Shown: positions 15,781 to 24,080 of the stretch, piece by piece
Layout: each line of letters begins with the position of its first letter
How positions within the stretch are numbered: position 1 is the stretch's first letter
Origin: Cytobacillus sp. S13-E01
Lineage (GTDB): Bacteria; Bacillota; Bacilli; Bacillales; Bacillaceae_L
Direction: 5' to 3'
Length of the DNA: 64,000 nucleotides
Assembly: GCF_029193815.1 (NCBI RefSeq)
Contig: NZ_JARFVC010000015.1
Span: 1 to 64,000, forward strand
Program-made: the position numbers and the translations under genes
The notes under the pieces: generated by a model
Told to the model about the DNA's origin: nothing
Databases searched by the model: none
Seen by the model: the letters and a program-made list of their open reading frames with translations, nothing else

Positions 15781-16626
15781 ATGATTAAAACAAATGCTGA
15801 ACCAGGAAATTTAACAGTAGCACAAATTTTATCCGATGTAATCACTCAGTCAAAAAACGTGTCAGTAATAGCAAACCAATTCGATTTGTTTGTTACTGAA
15901 GGAATTGCAATACGATTGTTTTCAGTTGATGATAATAAAGCACAAATTGTTGACGAAGATACTTCACTTGTACCTTCCAACATTACTTTTGCTGAAATTA
16001 GGTTTAACTCGAGGCGAGTTGGAGATGCTTTTGAAGTTTCTCAAGAATTATTAAACAATGAAGCTATTGGTTTGAAAAATCATTTGAAATCAATCATAGC
16101 CAAAAGAAACTTGAAAGTTTTCACTGCACAAGCTCTTGGGTACGGTACTCCTAGTGGTACAAACACAACATTTCAGAGCATTCTTGATTACAATGCTCAA
16201 ACTGCTGGTAAAAAAATAAATGGCTTATCCATCGAAGAATTTATTGGTGGAGCTACAGTAGACAACGTAAACAAAGCCTACGGAAAATTTGTTCAAGATA
16301 ATGCTGGCGAAGCGATTATTGTTGTTGACTCAGCAGACACTGCTTTAGCTCTTGTTGATGGCGATAAAAGAATGTTGAATACTGATAACAGAAATTCATT
16401 AACTGGCTCAATTGGAACAATTCATGGTATCCATGTTCATGTTCACGATATGAACGGAAAAGCTAAAATGGTGCTTATGAACCCAAAAGCTTATGCAGTT
16501 AAGATTTCAGCAGACATTGATAAAACTGGTGAAAATGCACTTAGTGGTAAATCTACAATTACAGCTTCTGTATATGCAGATGGTAAAGTTGTTGACCCTA
16601 ACGCTATCAAAATTATCAAAGCGTAA
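15781..16626 (+). CDS. second HK97-fold capsid-like protein
   Basis: 281 residues with the HK97 capsid pattern: VPSNITFAEIRFNSRRVGDAFEVSQELLNN (residues about 61–90) is the E-loop/spine strand region, and GTIHGIHVHVHD, VLMNPKAYAVKIS and VVDPNAIKII are the typical C-terminal strands. It has no protease and no N-terminal delta domain, and is not a close copy of the first capsid protein. The leader (ACGCAACTAAAT, AAGGAGTTTTAT) matches that of the 8311 gene, not the portal unit. A minor or alternative shell protein, an encapsulin-like shell, or a capsid modifier are all possible. Confidence 0.75.
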   Translation: MIKTNAEPGNLTVAQILSDVITQSKNVSVIANQFDLFVTEGIAIRLFSVDDNKAQIVDEDTSLVPSNITFAEIRFNSRRVGDAFEVSQELLNNEAIGLKNHLKSIIAKRNLKVFTAQALGYGTPSGTNTTFQSILDYNAQTAGKKINGLSIEEFIGGATVDNVNKAYGKFVQDNAGEAIIVVDSADTALALVDGDKRMLNTDNRNSLTGSIGTIHGIHVHVHDMNGKAKMVLMNPKAYAVKISADIDKTGENALSGKSTITASVYADGKVVDPNAIKIIKA

Positions 16627-16658
16627 TAGCTGTAAAATACGCATTTTATGAGAAAAAA

Positions 16659-16734
16659 GTTTGTGAAACTCGTTGGTATGCTTGACGCCATTTTTCACAA
16701 ACTAGGGAGTCCTTACGGGCTCCCAATTTTTTTT
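16659..16734 (+). terminator. double hairpin terminator after the second capsid gene
   Basis: AGTTTGTGAAA/TTTCACAAACT (16659–16703) followed by GGGAGTCC/GGGCTCCC (16705–16724) and eight Ts. Confidence 0.8.
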
Positions 16735-16742
16735 GTTTTCTG

Positions 16743-16781
16743 CCTTACAGCCAAGATCAATACAATATAATAATGTTGTAA
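16743..16781 (+). promoter_or_regulatory. shared 39-bp promoter module, copy 3
   Basis: CTTACA (16744–16749), 16-nt spacer, TATAAT (16766–16771), GTTGTAA (16775–16781), with the same geometry as the copies at 6208 and 8165. It is not followed by a gene on this strand but by a terminator 40 bp further on. Confidence 0.6.
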
Positions 16782-16855
16782 GTCACAATTATTCGCTTGA
16801 TTTTTCAATTAATTTGTTTGAGCCATCGACTTAACGGTTGATGGCTACTTTTTTG
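16778..16855 (+). ncRNA. putative ~78-nt small RNA
   Basis: The promoter module at 16,743–16,781 is followed by a gene-free stretch and then a strong terminator hairpin AGCCATC–GAC/GTT–GATGGCT (16821–16846) with a T run. The expected transcript starts near 16,778 and ends near 16,855. No target or family is recognised. It lies between the second capsid gene and the convergent nuclease gene, so the hairpin could also just end readthrough. Confidence 0.4.
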
Positions 16856-16949
16856 TTTATATACATCATATATCCTTCTCATATACATTCCACATAGAAA
16901 TTATATCTTCAGCATTTTCAATATATCTTTTATAAATCTCTTTTATATA

Positions 16950-17957
16950 TCATTTATCAAACATAAATTCAGCTTGGTATTCAGCGTGAGTTTTTGTGAC
17001 GACACGCTTTGTTGTGCCAGCCTTTTCCATCAACTCAAATAAGCCATCTCGATTAATTAATTTTACTTTGTGTTTATTTGCTAAAGTATTAGCATTTTCA
17101 GTAAAGTAGGAATTTGTTATCACATACGCTTCATGGCAATTGTAAAAGTGCATTCCAGAAAAAACTTCTTGAATAGCGCTATTGGTAATTTTGTTGCTAT
17201 ACCTCTTACATTGAACAGCAATTTTCTTTCCGTTTTTATATGTTATTATATCAACGCCTTCATCACCAGAAGCTTTTGTTATTTGTGGGTTTTCATAGCC
17301 GTTCTTTTGCAGAAGATTTTTGACAAAATGCTCAAATTGTTCGCCTGTCATTTTATCAATTTCCTCCATTGAATAATTCATTTTTTCTTTTTTAATTCTG
17401 GCTTGTTCAATTCTCCATTTTGATACAATATTCGCTTCAGCTTCAACAATAGAACGAGCATTAGGTATATGTATTGATTGTTGCCTTCTAAAGCTGGATA
17501 TTTCGTTTGATTTCTTTTCTAAATAATCACAGCGTCTCCAGAGAATAAATGCTAATACACCAAACAAACCCGCATTTAACAATGCTAATTCCATATTGTA
17601 ATTCGCCCAAATAATCATTGAGCCGAATACAGTTACCATAAGACTTATGGCAGATGCCCAATTATATTTATATGCTCTACTCGATAAGTCTACGGTGCTT
17701 TCATTACCGAACTTTTCAACAACCTTACGTGATACTTCATTTTGCTCTTCAGATATTTGTTCCTCTAAGCATCTATAACATTTTAATTCTACTTTCTTTT
17801 TATCATTATTAAAGCTTTCATATATAACTTTTTCAAACGATTGTGTATATCCAATTAATTCGCCATGCTTTGAGCAATACATTTGTAATCTTCTATTGGC
17901 TGGAACATTTTTATTGTTTGTTTTCTTTTTATATCGGCGCTTTCGATAATACCCCAT
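16950..17957 (-). CDS. membrane-anchored Mrr-type restriction endonuclease
   Basis: 335 residues. Cys/His pairs (C28–H31, C60–C63) suggest a small zinc-binding N-terminus. Two membrane segments lie at about 101–118 and 124–141, then a linker, then the Mrr catalytic domain at about 202–320 (MTGEQFEHFVKNLL, GDEGVD with D236, QCK with Q249 and K251). Mrr-type nucleases cut modified or foreign DNA; membrane-tethered versions occur in defence islands. It is read opposite to the structural genes, next to attR, the usual place for satellite cargo. ATG 17957 follows GGGAGTGATTAC. Confidence 0.85.
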   Translation of the reverse strand: MGYYRKRRYKKKTNNKNVPANRRLQMYCSKHGELIGYTQSFEKVIYESFNNDKKKVELKCYRCLEEQISEEQNEVSRKVVEKFGNESTVDLSSRAYKYNWASAISLMVTVFGSMIIWANYNMELALLNAGLFGVLAFILWRRCDYLEKKSNEISSFRRQQSIHIPNARSIVEAEANIVSKWRIEQARIKKEKMNYSMEEIDKMTGEQFEHFVKNLLQKNGYENPQITKASGDEGVDIITYKNGKKIAVQCKRYSNKITNSAIQEVFSGMHFYNCHEAYVITNSYFTENANTLANKHKVKLINRDGLFELMEKAGTTKRVVTKTHAEYQAEFMFDK

Positions 17958-18152
17958 GTAATCACTCCCTTACATAATTTTACCATTGTTTATTATGTAA
18001 AATGACTTAGAATTTTACAATCTTGAAATATAATATAGGAGAAATTCTTTATGATTAACTGAAATTGAATATTAATAATCAAAAAAGGAAAATTCGTTGA
18101 TTAGCTTTCCAAATCAAAAAACTCCAATACAATCTTATTGGAGGTGGAAGCT

Positions 18153-18611
18153 TTGAACAAAAAACAGCACCCATTATATACGACTTGGAATGGCATGATT
18201 GCTCGTTGCTACTACAAATCAAACACTCATTATAAATATTATGGAGCTAAAGGAGTTACGATTTGCGATAGGTGGCGTGAAAACTTTTGGCACTTTGTTG
18301 AAGATATTGACAATCATATGTTAAACGGACATTTGTTGTATGATGATGGCTATGTACTTGATAAAGATTTAAAAGGTGGCAATGTTTACTCTTTAGAAAA
18401 TTGTATGGTCATTCCTAAAGGCATAAATAGTTAAAAAGCTCGACTAAAGCAACAAAAGTCTGTGATTGCATTTAATGAAGTTCAAGAAATTGAGTTTGTG
18501 TCACTTGCTGAAGTTAGCAAAATATTAAACATTCCTCGCTCTAGCATTATCAGTTGCATAAGGAGAAATAGCCAACATAAATCTGGTTATTATTTTAAAT
18601 ATTCCAGCTAA
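18153..18611 (+). pseudogene. HNH-associated / NUMOD1 phage protein broken by a stop codon
   Basis: TTG 18153 has GGAGGTGG just upstream. The frame reads HPLYTTWNGMIARCY and YYGAKGVTICDRW, a block common in short phage HNH-type proteins, up to TAA at 18,432–18,434. The same frame then stays open to 18,611 and encodes a NUMOD1-like DNA-binding domain (SVIAFNEVQEIEFVSLAEVS, then IPRSSIISCIRRN). One in-frame stop therefore splits an otherwise intact ~152-residue protein. Readthrough is possible but a nonsense mutation is the simpler reading. Confidence 0.7.
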
Positions 18612-18729
18612 ACTATTGACGATTTATTAATTATTGGCGTAAAATGTGGGGAGTAGTGCGTGATGAAATTTAGCACATTAGCCGTAATAATTGATAAATC
18701 TCACTTTTTTGATGTTGAGCCTAAGTACT

Positions 18730-18784
18730 CGACTCAAAATCGTGTTCCTTCTGGAGTGCCGGTTCGACCCCGGCCACCGGTATC
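18730..18784 (+). repeat. attR of the 16-kb element
   Basis: A copy of the tRNA-Leu(CAA) 3' half from the anticodon stem on. It differs from attL only by C18759/G18774, which pair with each other in the T-stem in place of T–A. This fragment should be the host's original tRNA 3' end. Confidence 0.92.
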
Positions 18785-18785
18785 G

Positions 18786-18846
18786 AAAAAGGCGGGGGAA
18801 AGCCTTTAGGAATAAGGGATCTCACATATTGTGAGGTCTCTTTTTT
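18786..18846 (+). terminator. displaced terminator beyond attR
   Basis: AAAGGC/GCCTTT hairpin, then GGGATCTCAC/GTGAGGTCTC (18816–18840) with six Ts. It follows the tRNA fragment directly, so it may have been the end of the tRNA operon before the 16-kb insertion. Confidence 0.75.
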
Positions 18847-18915
18847 GCGTTCCTCGAACACGTTTGATTAGGAAAAATCGTGTGCGTAAAATCGTGTTCG
18901 TAGGGGTGATAAGTG

Positions 18916-19290
18916 ATGAACAGAAAACGTGAAAGTGAGAAAAAGCAGGATGAAAGCAAGAGGGGAAGGAGAGATGAATTAAGTCGTGAGGAGTTAATGA
19001 TTTTAGGAAATGCTGTAGAAGATGATTACACTTACGATGATTTATTGAAAATGTTCATTGATGATTGTGAGCTGAGAAATCTTCGAGAACATACGATAAA
19101 ATATTATCGTAGTGAATTAAATGTTTTAGAAACCTGCTACAAAAACAAGAAGTTGATATGAAAGTTAGAGAATGGACAGGGGATACTATTAAAAGGCATG
19201 GAATTCTCTATATGAAGGAAAAGGAGTTAAAGCCAGTCACTATTAACACTCGTTTAAGGGCGGTACGAGCGTTTTCAACTTCTTGGAACA
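18916..19290 (+). pseudogene. tyrosine integrase remnant (N-terminal part, frameshifted)
   Basis: The first frame (from 18,913/18,916) encodes DDLLKMFIDDCELRNLREHT, closely matching the N-terminal domain of the intact integrase. A frameshift near 19,135 moves the reading to the frame with VREWTGDTIKRHGILYMKE and INTRLRAVRAF. Similarity stops near 19,290 where IS3 sequence begins. The catalytic domain is gone. Confidence 0.85.
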
Positions 19291-19577
19291 ACAGCATTGT
19301 TTTTTTGAGCCAATTCAACTCAACCGTAAGTTGGCCAATTTGATTGATAAGTTCCTCCTTTTCGGTTTCATGTTCTAGTTTAAGTTTTTCTGTTTCCGAA
19401 GCTTTTTTGTCAAAGACCGCGGGCATATTGTCCAAAAACTCTGTCTGCCATCTGCTAATTAACTGGGGGCTTACACCGTACTTTGGGCAATCTCATTAAC
19501 TGTACTTTCTTCCCTTAATATTTCTAAAACGATATTCGCTTTTTCTTCAGGTTTGTAAGTTCTTCGTTTTTTGTTCA
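19290..19577 (-). pseudogene. IS3-family orfA remnant
   Basis: On the minus strand ATG 19577 starts MNKKRRTYKPEEKANIVLE, the helix-turn-helix protein of IS3-type elements. A one-base loss near 19,484 shifts the frame; the other frame continues SPQLISRWQTEFLDNMPAVF and the leucine-zipper-like region (LINQIGQLTVELNWLKK). No orfB follows. About 60 bp of its 3' part recurs on the + strand at 26,081–26,141. Confidence 0.85.
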
Positions 19578-19588
19578 TACCATTATCT

Positions 19589-19861
19589 TTATCTTATTTT
19601 ATTGTCCAATGGTACGGATACATTATAACGTGCTCCGGCATCAGCCAGGTAGCGATCGTAATATGTTCGATTAGATGCCATTTGACGCGTTCTACCACTT
19701 TTTAGTTCTCGTGATATCGTTGATTGACTTACATCTAGCTCTTGTGCCATTTCAGCTTGCGTGTAGGTGCCTTGCCTTGCCATTTCCTCAAGTCGTCCTC
19801 TGTGAATATCTGTCAGGTGTTTAAAGATTCTTTCGGTTGTGGTAAAATTAGTATTGTTCAT
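19589..19861 (-). pseudogene. IS30-family transposase remnant (N-terminal)
   Basis: The first ~75 residues match the IS30 N-terminus with its helix-turn-helix (AEMAQELDVSQSTISREL, then YDRYLADAGA). The catalytic DDE domain is missing and the frame ends in unrelated residues next to the IS3 fragment. Confidence 0.85.
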
Positions 19862-20607
19862 GTAGATGCTCCTTACTTATTGGTTTGGTCACTTTTAAGT
19901 ATATCGCATCTACATGATTTTTTATATTTTCTCTATGCATTTCATTTTACAACTAACCTATAAATAATGTACTTCTAAAAGCACCTTGAGTAGGAGCTAA
20001 ATTAAATTACTTAACAATAATTTCGAAGATGGACATGATTTTTTTAATACTATTATAATTAACTGTAACACAACCTTCCGAAAAACATACTTAAAGGTTT
20101 GTCTGAGGAAATCGAAGTCGTGTCAACCTAAACTAAAATCAACGAAGACAAGATGTCCCATAAATCCCATATCTGATGCGGGTTTTCCGACCTCGACCGA
20201 CTTCCTGACCACCCGCACGACTGTTTGTGATTTTTTTTACTTTGGTGAGAATCAGATTGAAAAAGGTAAGACTTGAATTCGTTTTACACAAATTTCACAC
20301 AAAAATTTTGCTAAGGTTCTTCTTTATGGCTTTGAGATATGATTACTTATCAAAAACCGAGAACAATTTAAGATGTAAAAACATTTCTTCTTTATATACT
20401 GTAGATAAAGTCCAGATTGTGGAGTAACTTTTATATTACGTAAAAGACCTATACGGCGCAGCAAAGACAATCATTTTTATAAGATTTTGTGGAAAAAGCA
20501 CCTATAATTGAATTAAAAAGGATGCCATGAAAAAGAAAAGAATGTAAACTAGAAGCTAAGATCTTTGGTCTAAAAAAGTAGGATTTAGGAGAGGAGCCGT
20601 TAGTAAA
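19862..20607. other. gene-free stretch
   Basis: About 745 bp of AT-rich sequence. No credible gene, RNA or repeat was recognised. It looks like decayed insertion material; the ribosome site GGAGAGGAGCC at its right end belongs to the TetR gene. Confidence 0.5.
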
Positions 20608-21183
20608 ATGACTTCAAAAAAAAATGACATTATTTGCACAGTTTCCACCCTCTTTCATTCTAAAGGATACGAGAACACCAAGCTTGGTGAAATTTTAGCA
20701 GAAGCAGGGATTGGAAAGGGGCAGTTCTATCATTATTTTAAGTCGAAGCGGGATTTAGGAGAAGTGGTCATTGATCATATGATTTCTGAAATGGTAGAAG
20801 GCTTGTTTGAGAACATCCTTGACCAACCTCTCCCTCCGAAAGTGAAGCTAAAGGAAATGCTCGATAAAATTCTAATATTACAATTAGAACATGAAGGGAA
20901 GCAGGGATGTCCCATTGGTAACCTAGCGATTGAATTAAGTGAGCATGATCCAATATTTAGAGAGAAGTTGGCACGTTTTTTTGAACAGTGGGTGGAAAAA
21001 GTTCAACAGATTCTTGATGAGATGAAGCAAAATGGTGAGATCGCCCCTAAACTAAACACGTTGAAAAAAGCCCGTGCAATGATTGCCACCATTGAGGGGG
21101 GGATTTTATTAATGAAAAGTAAACAGGACGTAGAAGTGTTTCGGGATATTATCGAAATGATTCAATATGAATATCGAATATAA
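20608..21183 (+). CDS. TetR-family regulator
   Basis: 191 residues. The N-terminal TetR helix-turn-helix lies at about 8–52 (TLFHSKGYENTKLGEILAEAGIGKGQFYHYFKSK, split by eye into helices 2 and 3), followed by a helical ligand domain typical of the YxaF/LmrA-like branch (GCPIGNLAIELSEHDPIF). It probably represses itself and the two oxidoreductase genes downstream in response to an electrophile or quinone; the ligand is inference. Start ATG 20608 after GGAGAGGAGCC. Confidence 0.9.
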   Translation: MTSKKNDIICTVSTLFHSKGYENTKLGEILAEAGIGKGQFYHYFKSKRDLGEVVIDHMISEMVEGLFENILDQPLPPKVKLKEMLDKILILQLEHEGKQGCPIGNLAIELSEHDPIFREKLARFFEQWVEKVQQILDEMKQNGEIAPKLNTLKKARAMIATIEGGILLMKSKQDVEVFRDIIEMIQYEYRI

Positions 21184-21226
21184 AGCCGACATTGAAGATT
21201 GTGTAGTCTATATGAAAAGGTAAAAA

Positions 21227-21277
21227 AGAAAAATGGATGACAACCAAGCATTTACGTTGACTCCGTTTTTCTTTTTT
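21227..21277 (+). terminator. terminator after the TetR gene
   Basis: AGAAAAATGG pairs with CCGTTTTTCT across a ~25-nt loop, followed by TTTTT. Confidence 0.6.
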
Positions 21278-21391
21278 GTTAAACTCTGTTGTACCTACCT
21301 GTTGGTACAGTTTTATTTAAAAAGTTAAGAATAACTTTGGTCAGTGAAATACAACCTACAGAAGACAAATATATGGAGGTTATCAAAAGTC

Positions 21392-22504
21392 ATGACACTA
21401 GAAAAATTTTCGACTTTATTTTCATCAACGAATATAAAATATATTCAATTAGCAAATCGTATCGGTTTAGCTCCTATGACACGTACAAGTGCGACACCGG
21501 AAGGATTAGCAACAGAAGAAATGGCTCAATATTATACAAATTTTGCAAATGGCGGTTTTAGTCTCATCCTAACAGAGGGTACTTATACAGATGATAAATA
21601 TAGCCAAGGCTATTTCAATCAACCAGGAATTATCAATGAAGAACAAATTAATGCATGGAAAAAAGTAACGAAGTCTGTAAAACAACAAGGTGCTAAAATC
21701 TTCGTTCAACTCATGCATGCAGGTGCATTGTCACAAGGTAATCGCTTCACTTCTGAAACCGCTGGGCCTTCTGCTATTAAACCACAGGGTGAACAACTTG
21801 GTTTCTATGGTGGGAGTGGGGAGTTTGCTCTACCAAAAGAAATGATGGAAGCAGACATTATAGATGTCATAAAAGGATTTGTAGTTGCTGCTAAAAATGC
21901 AAGGGAAGCAGGCTTTGATGGCATCGAAGTACATGGTGCAAACGGATATATTCTTGATCATTTTTTAACGGACTATACAAATCAACGTCAGGACCAATAT
22001 GGTGGCTCTCTTGAAAACCGTCTTCGCCTACCAATCGAGGTTGTGAAAGCTATTCGTGAAGCTGTAGGTGCCGATTACCCAGTAGGAATTCGTCTTTCTC
22101 AGGCGAAGGTAAACGATTCTGATCATAAATGGAAGGGTGGCGAGTCTGATGCTGAAGTCATTTTTACCAAATTAGTAGATGCAGGCGTTGACTATATCCA
22201 TATAGCTGAGCCTAATGCGGCTGCACCTGCGTTTGGAGAGACTGGTCCATCTCTTACAGAGCTAGTGAAAAAATATACGAATACAGTGGCCATTGCAAAT
22301 GGTGCTTTAGGTGTTCCAAATGCAGCTGAAGCACTTCTTAATGAAGGGAAAGCTGATATCGTAACAGTAGGAAAAGCTGCACTTGCAAATCAAGACTGGG
22401 CTAATAAAGTGAAGAATGGTAGGGAGTTAGAGGAATTTGACTTCCAAAAAATCCTATTACCACAAGCTTCTTTAAAAGAATTTGAAATAAAGCCGCGAAA
22501 TTGA
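21392..22504 (+). CDS. old yellow enzyme (NADH:flavin oxidoreductase)
   Basis: 370 residues from ATG 21392, which has GGAGG at 21375; an earlier ATG at 21344 has no site. An FMN-dependent TIM-barrel ene-reductase that reduces activated C=C bonds, quinones and nitro compounds. Markers: NRIGLAPMTRTSA, FVQLMHAGALSQ, the catalytic HGANGYILDHFLTDYTNQR block (EVHGANGY), YGGSLENRLRL, GIRLSQ. It forms a unit with the quinone reductase after it, a common pairing under a TetR repressor. Confidence 0.93.
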   Translation: MTLEKFSTLFSSTNIKYIQLANRIGLAPMTRTSATPEGLATEEMAQYYTNFANGGFSLILTEGTYTDDKYSQGYFNQPGIINEEQINAWKKVTKSVKQQGAKIFVQLMHAGALSQGNRFTSETAGPSAIKPQGEQLGFYGGSGEFALPKEMMEADIIDVIKGFVVAAKNAREAGFDGIEVHGANGYILDHFLTDYTNQRQDQYGGSLENRLRLPIEVVKAIREAVGADYPVGIRLSQAKVNDSDHKWKGGESDAEVIFTKLVDAGVDYIHIAEPNAAAPAFGETGPSLTELVKKYTNTVAIANGALGVPNAAEALLNEGKADIVTVGKAALANQDWANKVKNGRELEEFDFQKILLPQASLKEFEIKPRN

Positions 22505-22569
22505 GTTTTTTGGTGAAGGCATGGCGTGCGGTACAGACGATATTTGTGAATAAGAAGGAGAATTAACAG

Positions 22570-23508
22570 ATGAAAGCAATTGTTATTGAGGAATATGGAG
22601 ATAAAAACGTTTTAATAGAGAAAAATATCAAAAGACCAAGTATCTCGGAGAACCAAGTTTTAGTGGAAGTGCATGCAACTTCTATTAATCCAATTGACTG
22701 GAAGGTTCGAGCTGGTTATTTAAAAGAAATGCTTCCTTTTGAATTTCCAATCATTTTAGGATGGGATGCAGCAGGTGTCATTGTAGAAGTAGGAAGCAAT
22801 GTAACAGATTTCAAGGTAGGTGACCGTGTTTTTACTCGTCCAGCAACTACAAATCGAGGAACGTATGCAGAATACCTTTCTGTAGATTCTAATTTACTGG
22901 CAGAAATGCCAGAAGAAATGAGCTTTGAAGAAGCGGCATCTATTCCTCTAGCTGGGTTAACCGCATGGCAATGTCTTGTTGACTTTGGAAATATTCAAAA
23001 AGGGGCAAAGGTGTTAGTTCATGCTGGTGCAGGTGGGGTTGGAATATTTGCCATCCAAATCGCGAAAAGCTTTGGTGCTTATGTTGCGACAACCGCTAGT
23101 GAGAATAATATTGAATTTTTAACATCGCTTGGTGCAGATGAAGTCATTAATTATAAGGAAGATGATTTCAGTGAGATGTTAAATGGATTCGATCTTGTGT
23201 TAGACACTATGGGTGGAGACATTCAGTCAAAAAGCTATAAAGTTCTTAAAGAGAATGGAAAGCTTGTTTCTATCGTCCAACCACCTTCTGAAGAAGAGGC
23301 TGCAAGTTTTAACGCTGAAGCTGGATTCGTTTGGTTAGAGCCGAATGGCGAACAGCTACAGAAATTAGCTGACCTTTATGTAGAGGGTAAAGTGAAGCCT
23401 GTTATCGGTAAAACATTTGACTTTAGTGAACAATCTCTAAAAGAAGCACATGACCTAAGTGAATCACATCATGCACGTGGGAAAATTGTCATTCACGTAA
23501 AGAAATAA
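22570..23508 (+). CDS. zinc-independent quinone reductase (MDR family)
   Basis: 312 residues of the medium-chain dehydrogenase/reductase superfamily. GroES-like N-terminal domain (INPIDWKVRAGYL), Rossmann domain with the NADPH motif HAGAGGVGIFAIQIAK at about 151–166. The catalytic zinc ligands of alcohol dehydrogenases are absent, as in NADPH:quinone oxidoreductases. Start ATG after GAAGGAG. A role in detoxifying reactive carbonyls or quinones is inferred from family and neighbours. Confidence 0.9.
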   Translation: MKAIVIEEYGDKNVLIEKNIKRPSISENQVLVEVHATSINPIDWKVRAGYLKEMLPFEFPIILGWDAAGVIVEVGSNVTDFKVGDRVFTRPATTNRGTYAEYLSVDSNLLAEMPEEMSFEEAASIPLAGLTAWQCLVDFGNIQKGAKVLVHAGAGGVGIFAIQIAKSFGAYVATTASENNIEFLTSLGADEVINYKEDDFSEMLNGFDLVLDTMGGDIQSKSYKVLKENGKLVSIVQPPSEEEAASFNAEAGFVWLEPNGEQLQKLADLYVEGKVKPVIGKTFDFSEQSLKEAHDLSESHHARGKIVIHVKK

Positions 23509-23515
23509 GAACTTG

Positions 23516-23550
23516 AAGATCAAATCACAATAGTGGTTTGGTCTTTTTTC
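23516..23550 (+). terminator. terminator after the quinone reductase gene
   Basis: GATCAAATCAC pairs with GTGGTTTGGTC, followed by TTTTTTCC. Confidence 0.85.
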
Positions 23551-23653
23551 CTTTTTAGGTTTAAATAGACAGCGTAAACCCCACCTAAAACCTTCCATGA
23601 CTTAAAATCGAGTTAATTCCAAAATGAATGTATACAGAAATCTTTCTAAAATA

Positions 23654-23770
23654 TTTTTAAATATTTATACAAATAAAAGAACGGCCCAATATGGAGGATC
23701 GAACGAAAATCGTGTTCGTCTGTTAGTAGAAGTTTTACAAGCAGTTCGTGAACAAGTTTTTAATCCAGAA
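23654..23770 (+). pseudogene. fragment of a second old yellow enzyme gene
   Basis: About 35 residues (YTNKRTAQYGGSNENRVRLL and EVLQAVREQVF) match the region after the active site of old yellow enzymes, but the N- and C-terminal parts are absent and unrelated sequence follows. It is not derived from the intact copy at 21,392 by simple duplication, as many positions differ. The rest of 23,551–24,080 shows nothing. Confidence 0.75.
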
Positions 23771-24080
23771 AAATTTTTACATCCACATGCGAAAATAGCC
23801 TTGTTCTCATCATGGTAGAACTGGTCCATGCGCTGTTGCAATCCGAGAGTCTTTAATGATTATCTCCTTTTTGTTTTTGATCGGAGAAAAGTGTGAGTGA
23901 AAATGAATACTTTTTTTCCAGAAGAGGATTATAAGACCAAAGTGAATTCAAGTGAGATCGGTTATAGGAAAAAAACAATAACTAATATTTTAATCAGCAG
24001 TGAAAAGGTTTGTGTTATCATGTTTTTCTTTGGTTGATAAACACTAGATAAAAAAATATCGTAGGAGAGTGTAAAACAAA

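Larger units (their letters stand above)
2672..18758 (+). mobile_element. 16.1-kb phage satellite-like island in tRNA-Leu(CAA)
   Basis: The island is bounded by direct repeats of the tRNA-Leu 3' half and begins with a tyrosine integrase. Modules from left to right: integrase, replication-type winged-helix protein, small regulators in two divergent sets, iteron-like palindromes, RepA_N-like protein, HNH proteins, portal, protease–capsid fusion, tail-tube-type protein, second capsid protein, Mrr-type nuclease, HNH/NUMOD remnant. No terminase, tape measure, baseplate, fibre, holin or endolysin gene was found. The size and gene set resemble phage-inducible or capsid-forming satellites more than a full prophage (typically about 40 kb). 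A decayed prophage remains possible. Confidence 0.8.

Noticed and set aside
2672..18758. Complete inducible prophage
   Set aside because: Too short, and terminase, tape measure, tail tip, holin and endolysin are all absent.
18727..18784. A second functional tRNA-Leu gene
   Set aside because: Only the 3' half is present; no acceptor 5' strand or D-arm precedes it. It is attR.
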